Positions 1-9,548 of a stretch of DNA of 35,650 nucleotides are shown one piece after another (within the stretch, counting starts at the first letter, position 1; each line of letters begins with the position of its first letter). The notes beneath the pieces were generated by a model. It made no database searches. It was given only the letters and a program-made list of their open reading frames with translations, and was not told where the DNA came from. The DNA is from Gammaproteobacteria bacterium (GTDB taxonomy: Bacteria; Pseudomonadota; Gammaproteobacteria; UBA9214), in the NCBI GenBank assembly GCA_020344335.1, contig CP070821.1, forward strand, positions 1,452,572 through 1,488,221, in the 5' to 3' direction. Both the position numbers and the translations under genes were made by a program.

Positions 1-270
1 CAGCCCGGTGTACGTGCCCTGTCCCATCTCCAGGTGTTTGACAATGACTGTCACCCGATTATCTGAACCAATACGCACGAAGGCGTTGGGCTCGAAACTG
101 GCCGGGGCAACCACTTCACCGCCGGCCTTGCCCGGTCCGGCTTGCGACTCGACCGGTTCTTCACGGCTGCAGCCGGGCAGATATATGCCGAGCGTCAACC
201 CGGCACCGGCTCCGGCTGTCATCACCAGAAACTGGCGGCGCCCGAGATTTACCTTGCCTTCCTGTTCCAT
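1..270 (-). CDS. iorB: Molybdopterin-binding aldehyde oxidase/xanthine dehydrogenase-family large subunit (IorB-like), N-terminal part only
   Basis: Only the first 90 residues are in the window; the gene runs off the left edge. The protein opens with a twin-arginine signal (GRRQFLVM, residues 10-17), an Ala/Gly-rich hydrophobic stretch and a cysteine at residue 34 in ILE-TYR-LEU-PRO-GLY-CYS context, which resembles a lipobox. The segment ending in EMGQGTYTGL is typical of the IorB (isoquinoline 1-oxidoreductase beta) family, where the large subunit carries the molybdenum cofactor and oxidises N-heterocycles or aldehydes. It lies 13 bases downstream of its 2Fe-2S partner, with a GGGAGG ribosome site before the ATG. 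The substrate cannot be told from this fragment, and the gene symbol is by family resemblance only. Confidence 0.85.
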   Translation of the reverse strand, partial: MEQEGKVNLGRRQFLVMTAGAGAGLTLGIYLPGCSREEPVESQAGPGKAGGEVVAPASFEPNAFVRIGSDNRVTVIVKHLEMGQGTYTGL

Positions 271-283
271 AATGAGCGCCTCC

Positions 284-739
284 CTAAGATAATGCCCGGG
301 ATGCATGCAATATGGCAGCACGTATGCGGACGTATGTGTTGCAGCGACAGATGTTGCCCGCCATAGCATCGTCGATATCCTTGTCAGTGGGTTGCGCGTT
401 GCGGCTCAACAAATCGACTGCCGACATGATCTGTCCCGACTGGCAGTAGCCGCACTGCACGACGTCGAGTTTCTCCCAGGCTGCTTGCACTGCTTTTCCT
501 ACTGCGGATTCCAGTCCCTCAATGGTAGTAACCGTTTTTTCTTCCGCCGCGGATACCGGCGTGACGCAGGAACGCACGGCCCTGCCGTCGAGATGTACCG
601 TGCAGGCGCCGCATTGCGACATGCCGCATCCAAACTTGGTACCGGTAAGACCGATGCTGTCACGAATGGCCCATAACAGGGGGGTGTCGGGATCGATATC
701 CAGTTGCTGCGGGGAACCGTTGATGTTGAGCTGTATCAT
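284..739 (-). CDS. iorA: 2Fe-2S iron-sulfur subunit of a molybdenum hydroxylase (IorA-like)
   Basis: This 151-residue protein passes electrons from the molybdenum site of the large subunit through two 2Fe-2S clusters. The N-terminal plant-type ferredoxin domain has its four cysteines at 38, 43, 46 and 58 (CGMSQCGAC and RSC). The C-terminal [2Fe-2S]_2 domain has cysteines at 96, 99, 131 and 133 (CGYC, CRC). Its length is normal for the family. It lies immediately upstream of the large-subunit gene, so the two form an operon. It has no signal peptide of its own, so if the enzyme is exported this subunit would have to be carried folded with the Tat-tagged partner. That last point is inference. 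Confidence 0.93.
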   Translation of the reverse strand: MIQLNINGSPQQLDIDPDTPLLWAIRDSIGLTGTKFGCGMSQCGACTVHLDGRAVRSCVTPVSAAEEKTVTTIEGLESAVGKAVQAAWEKLDVVQCGYCQSGQIMSAVDLLSRNAQPTDKDIDDAMAGNICRCNTYVRIRAAILHASRALS

Positions 740-792
740 GCCTGATATCCTCTAACGCGCTGTCTGGTACTAAAGCCTAGCACGATTCTACA

Positions 793-821
793 GCTATATT
801 CTGAACAGCCGAATTGGTCAA
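793..821 (-). promoter_or_regulatory. Probable sigma-70 promoter of the iorA-iorB operon
   Basis: On the minus strand a TTGACC -35 box (816-821) is followed after 17 bases by TATAGC (793-798). A start near 786 would give a leader of roughly 45 bases before the iorA ATG. It sits between the terminator-like hairpin of the preceding gene and iorA, as expected for an independent operon. This is a sequence match only. Confidence 0.45.
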
Positions 822-843
822 GGCGAACAGGAGAATTCAGGAA

Positions 844-873
844 ATAAAACCGCATGCGCCGGGGACCGGCGCA
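844..873 (-). terminator. Probable intrinsic terminator after the DUF2934-like gene
   Basis: Perfect 8-base arms TGCGCCGG (855-862) and CCGGCGCA (866-873) close a 3-base loop. On the minus strand they are followed, after TGCGG, by TTTTATTT. It lies about 50 bases past the stop codon at 925 and just ahead of the iorA promoter. The U-tract is displaced by five bases from the stem, so efficiency may be modest. Confidence 0.5.
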
Positions 874-924
874 GGGTGTGAAGCTTTCGCTGCCACATGA
901 CGCAGCAGCTGAAATGTCGGCTTA

Positions 925-1341
925 CTACTGCTGGCGTTCCGGCCTGGTCCCGGACTTCCTGGGCAGGACTATGGTTCCGGAGCTGATGCTATCTGCTGTC
1001 GAACCGGCGGCGTCATCCAGTGCCGCCTCTCCACCCAGCAGCAACTGGTCCACTTCCTTTTCTGCCTCCAGCCAGTCCTGCTCGGGATCACCGCCGGTGA
1101 AGTCGCGGCTTTCCGCCTTGTGATAGGCAGTCAGCTGTATCAGCTCGCGACGGATCTTGTTGCTGATCACCATGCTGCCCAGGCCGGCATCTTCCGTTCC
1201 CTGTTGCCGCTTCAGTTTGCGGGTGGTGTTCTTCAGGGTGTTTTCCAGCTTCTGGGAGAGTGAAAGTTCCAGCTCCTTGATCCGGCCCCACAGGATATCC
1301 ATCTCCACAGACATCTTCTCAATGGTCATTTTCTCTGCCAT
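925..1341 (-). CDS. Small coiled-coil protein with a DUF2934-like segment
   Basis: A hypothetical protein of 138 residues. Residues 1-50 are charged and helical with heptad-like spacing (KMTIEKMSVEMDILWGRI and onward), suggesting a coiled coil. A middle segment around residues 63-98 (RRELIQLTAYHKAE followed by DWLEAEKEVDQ) resembles the DUF2934 motif, a short helical unit of unknown function. The tail is low-complexity and rich in Ser, Gly and Asp. There is no signal peptide or membrane segment. GGAGG lies 8 bases before the ATG. It is downstream of tldD in the same direction, with a 142-base gap and its own terminator-like hairpin, so it may be an independent unit. Function is unknown; the domain match is by eye. 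Confidence 0.75.
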   Translation of the reverse strand: MAEKMTIEKMSVEMDILWGRIKELELSLSQKLENTLKNTTRKLKRQQGTEDAGLGSMVISNKIRRELIQLTAYHKAESRDFTGGDPEQDWLEAEKEVDQLLLGGEAALDDAAGSTADSISSGTIVLPRKSGTRPERQQ

Positions 1342-1383
1342 GACATTGCCTCCGCGTTAGGTTGCCACAGGTCCATCAACCAC

Positions 1384-1401
1384 AGCATCTTGCGATGCTG
1401 C
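1384..1401. other. Short perfect hairpin between tldD and the DUF2934-like gene
   Basis: CAGCATC (1384-1390) and GATGCTG (1395-1401) form a 7-base stem with a TTGC loop. Neither strand has an adjoining T-run, so it is not a clear terminator. It could shape the leader of the downstream gene on the minus strand. Confidence 0.3.
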
Positions 1402-1483
1402 GCCTATCATAATGCTTTATTTTGGGATTGGAAGGATTTTTGGAGTTTTTGGTAAACCGGCCTGCCCAAGCGTCAACTTCCCG

Positions 1484-2929
1484 TCAGGCACTGGTACCAC
1501 CGACCGTCAGTTCGTCGATCAGCAATGTCGGTTGTCCGACACCTACCGGGACGCTCTGACCTTCCTTCCCACAGGTACCCACCCCGGAATCCAGCTGCAG
1601 GTCATTACCGACCATGGAGACGTGTTTCAACACCTCGGGGCCATTGCCAATCAGGGTGGCGCCCTTTACCGGGCGGGTGATCTTGCCCTGTTCAATCAGA
1701 TAGGCCTCGCTCGCGGTGAACACAAACTTGCCCGAGGTGATGTCCACCTGGCCGCCGCCGAAGTTCACCGCATACAGCCCATTGTCGACTGACTGGATGA
1801 TCTCTTCCGGATCTGATTCGCCGGCCAGCATGCAGGTGTTGGTCATGCGTGGCATCGGCAGGTGTGCATAGGACTCACGCCTGCCGTTGCCGGTAGGGGC
1901 CACCCCCATCAGCCCGGCATTCATGCGGTCCTGCATGTAGCCCTTGAGAATACCGTTCTCGATCAGCACGGTCTTCTGTGTAGGGATCCCCTCATCATCG
2001 ACGTTCAGGGAACCCCGTCGGCCCGCAATGGTGCCGTCATCGACAACGGTACACAACGGCGAGGCCACCTGTTCTCCCAGACGCCCGGCGAACGCCGAGG
2101 TACCCTTGCGATTGAAGTCGCCTTCCAGCCCGTGACCAATGGCCTCGTGCAACAGGATACCCGGCCAGCCGGGACCCAGCACCACCGGCATGGTACCTGC
2201 CGGTGTTGCCACGGCATCGAGGTTGACCAGCGCCTGGCGTACGGCCTCGCGCGCATAACCGAGCGCGCGTTCCTCCTGGATGAAAAACCCGTAGTCCGTA
2301 CGTCCACCACCGCCGGCGGTACCCTGCTCGCGCCGGCCATCCTGCTCGGCAATGACCGCCACATTGAAGCGTATCAGCGGGCGTACATCGGCGGACAGGG
2401 TGCCGTCACTGACGGCCACCATCATAACTTCGTGTACACCGGCAAGGCTGACCACCACCTCCTTGACACGCGGGTCCTGGCGGCGTGCCTCGGCATCCAC
2501 CTGCTTCAGCAGGGCGACCTTTTCATCCGCGTTCATCTGGTCGAGCGGATCGAGCGCCGGGTAGAGGCTGTTTTCCGCACCGCGATGCCAGGCCTGCAGC
2601 TTGCCCTCGCTGCCCTGCCGAGCAATCGCACGCGCCGCCTGTGAGGCTTCCAGCAGGGCCGGCATCAGGATCTCGTCGGAGTAGGCAAAACCGGTCTTGT
2701 CGCCACTGATGGCGCGCACCCCCGCGCCCTGCTCGATGCTGTGCGTGCCTTCCTTGACGATGCCATCCTCCAGCACCCACGACTCATAGCGCGTTGACTG
2801 GAAGTACAGGTCGCCGCTGTCAACCGCGTGGCCCAGCAGGCTGCCAAACACCCGGTCGAGACCGTGTTCATCAATACCGGCGGGGGTCAACAGGCGCTGG
2901 CGGGCGATATCGAGGTTTGATGTTGTCAT
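1484..2929 (-). CDS. tldD: Metalloprotease TldD
   Basis: TldD, with its partner PmbA/TldE, forms a cytoplasmic zinc protease that degrades unfolded peptides and matures microcin B17-type peptides. At 481 residues the length is normal for E. coli-type TldD. The zinc motif HEAIGH (about residues 261-266) is followed by the conserved [14 protein letters not shown] segment. The C-terminal half carries the usual [12 protein letters not shown] and [10 protein letters not shown] blocks. The ATG at 2927-2929 gives the standard N-terminus. It follows the nitrilase gene after 228 bases; the order yhdP-nit-tldD is conserved in many gammaproteobacteria. The partner gene pmbA is not in this window. Confidence 0.96.
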   Translation of the reverse strand: MTTSNLDIARQRLLTPAGIDEHGLDRVFGSLLGHAVDSGDLYFQSTRYESWVLEDGIVKEGTHSIEQGAGVRAISGDKTGFAYSDEILMPALLEASQAARAIARQGSEGKLQAWHRGAENSLYPALDPLDQMNADEKVALLKQVDAEARRQDPRVKEVVVSLAGVHEVMMVAVSDGTLSADVRPLIRFNVAVIAEQDGRREQGTAGGGGRTDYGFFIQEERALGYAREAVRQALVNLDAVATPAGTMPVVLGPGWPGILLHEAIGHGLEGDFNRKGTSAFAGRLGEQVASPLCTVVDDGTIAGRRGSLNVDDEGIPTQKTVLIENGILKGYMQDRMNAGLMGVAPTGNGRRESYAHLPMPRMTNTCMLAGESDPEEIIQSVDNGLYAVNFGGGQVDITSGKFVFTASEAYLIEQGKITRPVKGATLIGNGPEVLKHVSMVGNDLQLDSGVGTCGKEGQSVPVGVGQPTLLIDELTVGGTSA

Positions 2930-3004
2930 GAATATTTTGCTGTTACTCCGGGTCTGGTTTCAGTGTCATGCAGTTGCCAGGCAAGGCTTGCAGATAACCC
3001 GCGT

Positions 3005-3077
3005 CCCTCGAGTGCGAGGTACCGGAAGGTACGAGTTTCCCGAGAGGACAGCACGACCGGGGCAAGCATCCCGGTCG
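3005..3077. other. Cluster of three hairpins between the nit and tldD genes
   Basis: Three inverted repeats sit close together. CCTCG/CGAGG closes an AGTG loop (3005-3018). GTACC/GGTAC closes a GGAA loop (3019-3032 region). CGACCGGG (3054-3061)/CCCGGTCG (3070-3077) closes an 8-base loop. None has a following T-run. This intercistronic stretch is long for the operon; whether the structure acts in RNA or is an old repeat is open. Confidence 0.35.
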
Positions 3078-3157
3078 CGTGGTTTGCCACCGCAATTACA
3101 GGATATATTTATCTCAAGTCCCGCCGTCATCAGCAACGCAAGTGACGTTATAGCATA

Positions 3158-3976
3158 TCAGCCGCACTGCAGGCGGCGGTGCTCGATGCTCGGGAAGTTA
3201 CGGCGGGCACTGGCAAGGCGTTCAAGATCGAGGTTCGCACAGACCACGCCCGGCCCGCGCGCAAGACTGTTCAGCACTGTGCCCCAGGGATCCACGATCA
3301 TGCTATGCCCGTAGGTCTCGCGCCCGTTGAGATGGTAACCACCCTGGTCGGGCGCGATGACATAACACTGGTTCTCGATGGCACGGGCACGCACCAGCAC
3401 TTCCCAGTGCGCCTGGCCGGTAATCGCGGTAAACGCCGATGGCAGGACCAGAAGCTGCATGCCAGCATCGAGCTGTTGCCGGAACAGTTCCGGAAAGCGC
3501 AGGTCGTAGCAGACCGAGAGCCCCATGCGCCCGAACGGGCTGTCGATGACCACAACCTCACTGCCGGGTTCGATCGTATCCGATTCAGTGTACTGTTCGT
3601 CGCCGTCGACAATCTGGACGTCGAACAGGTGAATCTTGTCATAGCGGGCGACCTGCTTGCCGGTATTGTCGAACACCAGGCAGACCGCACGTACCTTGTC
3701 CGGTGCATTCGCCACCAGCGGGATGGTGCCACCAACCAGCCAGATGCCGTGGCGGGCGGCCTGCTCGGCGAGGAACGCCTGGATGGGACCGCTGCCTTCC
3801 GGCTCGCGCACCGCAACCTTGTCGCGCTCGGAATTTCCGATGATGGCGAAGTTCTCCGGCAATACCACCAGTTCTGCTTCCTGGCTGACCGCCTCGCCAA
3901 TCAGGCGCTCCGCCTCCAGCAGGTTGGCGCTGACATTTGGGCCAGAGGCCATTTGTATACAGGCAATCACGGTCAT
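3158..3976 (-). CDS. Carbon-nitrogen hydrolase, Nit1-type (probable deaminated-glutathione amidase)
   Basis: A nitrilase-superfamily amidase of 272 residues. The catalytic triad is visible: Glu41 (LPENFAI), Lys114 (RYDKIHLFDV) and Cys156 (SVCYDLRFPEL). The KIHLFDV and CYDLRFPELFR blocks are those of the Nit1/NitFhit branch. Characterised members hydrolyse deaminated glutathione, a side-product of transaminases, to alpha-ketoglutarate and Cys-Gly. Cytoplasmic; no signal peptide. It lies between yhdP and tldD on the same strand, a common gammaproteobacterial order. The exact substrate is inferred from the subfamily. Confidence 0.92.
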   Translation of the reverse strand: MTVIACIQMASGPNVSANLLEAERLIGEAVSQEAELVVLPENFAIIGNSERDKVAVREPEGSGPIQAFLAEQAARHGIWLVGGTIPLVANAPDKVRAVCLVFDNTGKQVARYDKIHLFDVQIVDGDEQYTESDTIEPGSEVVVIDSPFGRMGLSVCYDLRFPELFRQQLDAGMQLLVLPSAFTAITGQAHWEVLVRARAIENQCYVIAPDQGGYHLNGRETYGHSMIVDPWGTVLNSLARGPGVVCANLDLERLASARRNFPSIEHRRLQCG

Positions 3977-4133
3977 GCCAAATCAATCCCGGGAATATAA
4001 AGGCGTTGGCATGGCGAAATGAATTCAGGCAGGCCAGGCACGATAGGGAGTCAACATTCAATCAGGGAGACAGAATAACACAGTTCGAGCGGGTATCGTG
4101 GTCACTGCGACCGTGCTGTTTGCGGGGTTTTGC

Positions 4134-7100
4134 CTACTCGATATCCTCAAAATCCCCGGCATCCTGCTCTTCACTGGGCGGCGGCTCCACCGGTTCGATG
4201 TCGACCTCGGTATACACCGGGTCCGACCAGGGTCCGGTCACGGTGTATTGCTTGTGCGCAAACTTCGTATGCTTCTCCAGTTCATCGCCAAGCAGATGTT
4301 CCGCGAGCAGTATGGCAGCGCCCACCACCGGCCCACCGGCAATGGCACCGGCAATCGGCAGACTGGAGCTGACATGCGGGACCACGGTAATTAACTCGTC
4401 ATAGTCTTCATCCGCCAGCCCGATACGCCCGGAAATATCGATCCGTGCCGCGGGACCCTCGATAAATAGGTCACTGGTGTAGGCGTCTCCTTCAGTGAGC
4501 ACGAAATGTCCTTCGATACGATCGAATGCGTAGCCTTTCTTGAACAGGTCACTAAAATCCAGCAACAGACGGCGCGGCAGCGTGTGCAGGCTGACCAGAC
4601 CGAACACCCGCCCGGCGCCCGGCTTGACGTTCAGTAGCTGCCCGTCCTTGATGACAAGATGCAACTTTCCGTCAAGCACGGCCGGCCGAAACGCCCACGG
4701 CGTGCCCGGCCAGGTGGCACGCAACGATCCATGAATATCACCACCGTCCACCTCTTCCTGGTAGTCGAACTCCTTGAGCAGCTTCTCGAGCTTGCCATCC
4801 TTGATATCGAGTTCGATTTGCGAGACCGGGTTTCCGTCTTCCTGTCGCCAGTTACCGGTCGCTTCCAGCGACAACATGTTCGACTCGACAGCGAGTCGAT
4901 TGATGTGTACCGCACCCGCAACAGTGCTGGTCTGCAACTGTACCGCGCCGATTTTCATGCCTTCGTACATGAGCTTGTTGATGTCAATATCCAGCTCCGG
5001 AAAACCGCTCGGGTCGACAACCAGGGGGGTATCAGGCGCGTCCGCCTGTCGCCTCAGTTTGAGAATTTCCAGGTCAATGGTGACTCGATCGATATCCGTT
5101 TCCCTGTGTACCCGCCGGATTGTGCCCTTGACGGCCGGTCCACCCAGCACGATGTCCTGAGTGGTGCCAGTTTCATCGGCCTGCAGGGAAACATCCGTGA
5201 GTACGAACTGCATGAGTCCCAGCGTACCGATTTCTAGATCAAGCCTGACCGGTGGTCCACCAGCGCCGTCAAACCGCGAAAATACCGGCTGCCATTCGCT
5301 TAGTGCAAAGCGCTCCAGCCGGCCACCGATAGCGAGCTCCCAGGTACGCGGCATGACCGCAGGTTGTGCTCCGATCATGATATTTCCCTTGTGCAGTGCC
5401 ATGCCATGTTCCCCGCCACCGACAGCTAGAACCCCCTGCAACAGATCTGCATAACGAAACTGCAACCTGTGCTCCGGGTGTGCAACCTTCTCAACAACTA
5501 CAGACATTGAACGCCTTTCGGCTGCGGCCTTGCCGAAAGGGGCCGGCAGGTCAATGGCAATACCCTCAAGATCGGACGCAAGCTCAAGACGGATATCCGG
5601 TGTTTCCTTGCGGCCCTTGAGCCGTCCAATACCAATCTGCACATCCCAGTCACTCTTTCCCTCCAGAATACCGGCAAGTGCCGGCTGTTCCCCGGTAACC
5701 ATAGAGGCGAAATCGAGCGCCCCCTGGATACCGATATAGGTGACTGCGTCCTGCGGGTCGGTCCAGACATCGACATTGACCGGCGTGCCCAGCAACCGGG
5801 CCTCGAGTGCCTTGCCGCTGATGCCCTCGGCATCGAAGGCGAGCTTCCCCTTGATGCGCTCGAACCCGATGCCGTCTGTATCCACCTGCAGACCATTCCC
5901 GTGGAGATCGATCTTGCCCTTGACGCCGATATCCCTTTCCTTGCCATGCAGGGGTATGAACAAATCCAGACCGAGGGTCGTCTTGCCTGTCGTGGTCACC
6001 CGGTCAACGAAGCCGCCGTAGATTTCACCGAGCGGGCTGCTGCCGAGTTCCGCCAGCATCACGGGCAGGTTGCCCCTTACGGTACCCTTCAGTCGCAGTT
6101 CCGGACGGGCCAGATCTTTTATCCGTGCATTCACGTACGCCAGTGATGCCGTGCGGATATTGCCCTGGCGACTTACGATATCCATGGAGCGTCCGCTGAA
6201 ATTGACCTGTGCCGCGAGGCGCCTGATCGGTGACCAGTCCTCGTTGTAATCCAGTACCGCATCGGTCACCGGCAATTCGACCACCAGCTGCCCCTCGCCA
6301 TGATCAAACGGTAGCTTGTCCAGCGGCCCCTGCAGCACAACGCGGCCATCCCGGATATCACCGCTGACCAGGGCACGGTCCAGCCAGGCCACCCCTGACT
6401 CCGACATGATGCGAGCCGGCAAATACTGCCTGATGCGGCCGAGCTTGCCCCGCTGGACATCAAGTTGCAGGTCAATCACGGGGGCGGAATCCTGGGGAAC
6501 AAGCAGATTGAGAACTCCGGAAACCGCGAGGTCTGCGTTTTCAAGATGCAGCGCATCCCCGCTGATTGCGAGACCACCATCCTGTTTCTGCCAGCCGACT
6601 TCACCGCCGAGAGTGTCGAATTGCATGGCATCACGAAATACACCGTTGTGGTAAAAGCCGGCAGGCCGGGGTCGCAGCCAGATCGCACCACTATCCCCTA
6701 TCCCGGTCGCCGTGCCGCGCAAACCGCTGAACCCCGGGCCATCCACCGGCCGGATAGCCAGGTCCCTGAAGGCCACGTCAAATCCCAGTACGTCATGACA
6801 ATCCCCGCGCCGCCTCACGTCGAGGTAGAGTTTTTCGATCAAACCTTCCGGTTGCAGTCGGGCTATGCGGTGACGCTGCTGCTCCGGTATGGCGGGGGCT
6901 GTCCTGACCAGCGATTGCAGGTCTTCGAGATACAAGCCAGTGAATTCGCCTGAATAAAATGCATCTCCCTCCTGCCTGCGTTGCGCAATCGAGATACCCG
7001 CCCCCTCGCGCACGGTCTCGCCCTGCACCACGACCAGTTCCTGCGCCGCAAATTGCCAGCCATCGCTGCGCTTGCGCCAGCCGAAGCGGCCGCTGAACCG

Positions 7101-7973
7101 GTCGATTGAATAATCCGTGCCGGCATCCTCACCCTGCTGGTGCAGACGCAGCGCATTGACCTCCACTTCGCCCTTTACATGCCTGAGTTGTCTTTCCGCC
7201 AGGTTTGCCCAGAAACGCAGGTCTGCCGTGCCGCTGATATTGACATCGGGAGCGAGCGCGCGCAGGTTTTCCCTGCTGATCGACAACGAATAACCCTGGA
7301 GATAAACACGGCCGCCCCACTGTTCCGGTGGCCCTTCTGTCGGGTAAATTTTCGCGGCCACGTCAATCCGGTGACCCAGCTGCGGTGGCAGCATGGCATA
7401 ACCGATCAGCAGCGGCTGCTCACCTGCATTCTCCAGCGTAAATGTCACGTCTGATAGGCGCACGGGGTAGTGTTCCGTATACCGGTCGTCATAGGTGATG
7501 ACCGAGTCGTGAATGGACAGGCGATCGATGGCAAACAGCCCGGCGAGTGCGCTATTACCACCGGCAACTTTTCCCAGCCGTGCGATTTGAAATTGTCCGT
7601 CCACATCCCGGATCACCGTGACGTCGGCGCCAATCACATCGATGCTGTTCAGCGACACGCTGCGATCCTGAAGGTAGTTTTTTACGTCGATCCCGATCCA
7701 GATCTCGTCGATGGTGAGTGCCGCCTCAGGCCGGTCGGGGTCCGCGATTGCCACGTCCTTGAGCTTGAGTACCGGGTTCAGTCTGCGCCAGGTCCCCTCG
7801 ATGCGACCGATGGTGACGGTTTTGTTCAGCAGATCAGTGGCATGTGCCTCGATCTCGGCACGGTAGTCACTCAGTACCGGCACCCACAGGCGGCCGGCCG
7901 CGAGGATGACGGCCGCCATGAACAGCATGGCAACGAATGTCATCCAGAGAAAATAAAAGATTCGTGCCACCAT
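4134..7973 (-). CDS. yhdP: YhdP family AsmA-like envelope protein
   Basis: A very large (1279-residue) inner-membrane-anchored protein with one N-terminal membrane helix (about residues 7-27, FYFLWMTFVAMLFMAAVILAA) and a long periplasmic region of repeating beta-strand character (DUF3971 followed by an AsmA-like C-terminal domain, IEGHFVLTEGDAYTSDLFIEG). YhdP, with TamB and YdbH, is known to support phospholipid transport between the inner and outer membranes. The length matches E. coli YhdP. The C-terminus ends in an acidic, proline-rich tail (EPVEPPPSEEQDAGDFEDIE). It lies 43 bases after rng, as in many gammaproteobacteria, and is probably cotranscribed with it. Confidence 0.94.
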   Translation of the reverse strand: MVARIFYFLWMTFVAMLFMAAVILAAGRLWVPVLSDYRAEIEAHATDLLNKTVTIGRIEGTWRRLNPVLKLKDVAIADPDRPEAALTIDEIWIGIDVKNYLQDRSVSLNSIDVIGADVTVIRDVDGQFQIARLGKVAGGNSALAGLFAIDRLSIHDSVITYDDRYTEHYPVRLSDVTFTLENAGEQPLLIGYAMLPPQLGHRIDVAAKIYPTEGPPEQWGGRVYLQGYSLSISRENLRALAPDVNISGTADLRFWANLAERQLRHVKGEVEVNALRLHQQGEDAGTDYSIDRFSGRFGWRKRSDGWQFAAQELVVVQGETVREGAGISIAQRRQEGDAFYSGEFTGLYLEDLQSLVRTAPAIPEQQRHRIARLQPEGLIEKLYLDVRRRGDCHDVLGFDVAFRDLAIRPVDGPGFSGLRGTATGIGDSGAIWLRPRPAGFYHNGVFRDAMQFDTLGGEVGWQKQDGGLAISGDALHLENADLAVSGVLNLLVPQDSAPVIDLQLDVQRGKLGRIRQYLPARIMSESGVAWLDRALVSGDIRDGRVVLQGPLDKLPFDHGEGQLVVELPVTDAVLDYNEDWSPIRRLAAQVNFSGRSMDIVSRQGNIRTASLAYVNARIKDLARPELRLKGTVRGNLPVMLAELGSSPLGEIYGGFVDRVTTTGKTTLGLDLFIPLHGKERDIGVKGKIDLHGNGLQVDTDGIGFERIKGKLAFDAEGISGKALEARLLGTPVNVDVWTDPQDAVTYIGIQGALDFASMVTGEQPALAGILEGKSDWDVQIGIGRLKGRKETPDIRLELASDLEGIAIDLPAPFGKAAAERRSMSVVVEKVAHPEHRLQFRYADLLQGVLAVGGGEHGMALHKGNIMIGAQPAVMPRTWELAIGGRLERFALSEWQPVFSRFDGAGGPPVRLDLEIGTLGLMQFVLTDVSLQADETGTTQDIVLGGPAVKGTIRRVHRETDIDRVTIDLEILKLRRQADAPDTPLVVDPSGFPELDIDINKLMYEGMKIGAVQLQTSTVAGAVHINRLAVESNMLSLEATGNWRQEDGNPVSQIELDIKDGKLEKLLKEFDYQEEVDGGDIHGSLRATWPGTPWAFRPAVLDGKLHLVIKDGQLLNVKPGAGRVFGLVSLHTLPRRLLLDFSDLFKKGYAFDRIEGHFVLTEGDAYTSDLFIEGPAARIDISGRIGLADEDYDELITVVPHVSSSLPIAGAIAGGPVVGAAILLAEHLLGDELEKHTKFAHKQYTVTGPWSDPVYTEVDIEPVEPPPSEEQDAGDFEDIE

Positions 7974-8016
7974 GGGTTACGGGTATCCAGATTCGTGAAA
8001 CGATCAGGCAGCCGTT

Positions 8017-9486
8017 CTACATAGGCACCACGTCATATTGTTCCTGAGTGAATAGCGATTCCACCTGGAACTTGATGGGTTTGCCAATAAATGCCTCGAG
8101 TTCCGCGAGACTGGCCGATTCCTCATCGAGTAGCAGGTCGACCACTTCCTGGGAAGCCAGCACCAGCAACTGTTGCGCATCAAACTGGCGGGATTCGCGC
8201 AGGATTTCACGGAAGATTTCGTAACACACTGTTTCCGGCGTTTTCAGCGATGCACGGCCATCACAGGTTGGACATGCCTCGCACAGCACATGTTCCAGGC
8301 TTTCGCGGTTGCGCTTGCGTGTCATCTCGACCAGCCCCAGCATGGAAACCTCGCTGATACTGGTTTTTGCATGGTCTTTTTTCAGATACTTTTCCAGTGC
8401 ACGCAGCACCTGGCGTTTGTGCTCTTCCTGGGTCATATCGATAAAGTCCGCAATGATGATTCCACCCAGGTTGCGCAGCCGCAACTGGCGGGCAATCGCC
8501 TGTGCCGCTTCCAGGTTGGTCTTGAATATGGTTTCCTCCAGTGTGCGATGACCGACGTAGCCGCCGGTATTCACGTCGATGGTGGTCAATGCCTCGGTCT
8601 GGTCAATGATCAGGTAACCGCCGGATTTCAGTTGTACCTTTCTGCCCAGTGCTTTCTGGATTTCATCCTCGATGCCATACAGGTCGAAGATCGGGCGCTC
8701 CCCGGGGTAGTACTCGAGCTGCACCGGAAGATCCGGCATGAACTGTCCGGTGAATTCCAGGACGCGCTGGTAACTCTCGCGCGAGTCGATCCGGATCTTT
8801 TCGATCTGGTTATCAAACAGGTCGCGCATCACGCGAATACTGAGCGGCAGGTCCTCGTAGATGATCGAACCAGGCTCGATATCTGCCATTCTTTTACTGA
8901 TGGACTCCCACAGCTTGCGCAAGAACATCATGTCGGCACGCAAGGCCTCGGTACTCGCACCCTCCGCCGCGGTACGTGCGATATAACCACCCTTGTCCTG
9001 TTCCGCCATGAATAGCTGAATTATGTCGCGCAGCCGGATGCGCTCTTCTTCATTCTCGATCTTTTGCGATATACCAACGTTACCGACCTTCGGTATGAAC
9101 ACCAGGAAGCGTGACGGGATGGTGATTTGCGTGGTCAGTCGTGCACCCTTGGTCCCCAGCGGATCCTTAATGACCTGCACGATGACTTCCTGTCCCTCAT
9201 GCAACAACTCGTTGATATTGCCGACACTGGCATCGTCAGCAGGTTCGCTGTCGATATTGCGCGGCAGGATATCGGCCGCATGCAGAAAGGCGGCCCGCTC
9301 AAGTCCGATCTCGACGAACGCGGCCTGCATGCCAGGGAGTACCCGGCAGACCTTGCCCTTGTAGATGTTGCCGACCAGGCCGCGACGACGCGCCCGCTCG
9401 ATCATGACTTCCTGCAGCACCCCGTTTTCCACCAGCGCCACGCGCGTTTCCCGCGGAGTTACATTGATCAGAATCTCTTCACTCAT
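8017..9486 (-). CDS. rng: Ribonuclease G
   Basis: This 489-residue endoribonuclease trims the 5' end of 16S rRNA and takes part in mRNA decay. The S1 RNA-binding domain is at about residues 36-125 (GNIYKGKVCRVLPGMQAAFVEIG). The catalytic aspartates of the DNase-I-like domain appear at 304 (TTIDVNTGG) and 347 (ADFID), the positions expected in RNase E/G. The zinc-link CPTC is at 405-408. Unlike RNase E, no long disordered C-terminal scaffold follows. It is 62 bases downstream of maf and 43 bases upstream of yhdP. The maf-rng-yhdP order is the classic gammaproteobacterial arrangement, though without mreBCD upstream here. Confidence 0.97.
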   Translation of the reverse strand: MSEEILINVTPRETRVALVENGVLQEVMIERARRRGLVGNIYKGKVCRVLPGMQAAFVEIGLERAAFLHAADILPRNIDSEPADDASVGNINELLHEGQEVIVQVIKDPLGTKGARLTTQITIPSRFLVFIPKVGNVGISQKIENEEERIRLRDIIQLFMAEQDKGGYIARTAAEGASTEALRADMMFLRKLWESISKRMADIEPGSIIYEDLPLSIRVMRDLFDNQIEKIRIDSRESYQRVLEFTGQFMPDLPVQLEYYPGERPIFDLYGIEDEIQKALGRKVQLKSGGYLIIDQTEALTTIDVNTGGYVGHRTLEETIFKTNLEAAQAIARQLRLRNLGGIIIADFIDMTQEEHKRQVLRALEKYLKKDHAKTSISEVSMLGLVEMTRKRNRESLEHVLCEACPTCDGRASLKTPETVCYEIFREILRESRQFDAQQLLVLASQEVVDLLLDEESASLAELEAFIGKPIKFQVESLFTQEQYDVVPM

Positions 9487-9548
9487 TATTCGTTCCGTGA
9501 CAGCGTATAGCAGGTTCTAGTATGACATAACAAACAACTATCAATAAG

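Noticed and set aside
1862-2644. Open frame on the plus strand opposite tldD
   Set aside because: The minus strand carries an intact TldD with zinc motif; the plus frame has no start signal or known domain.
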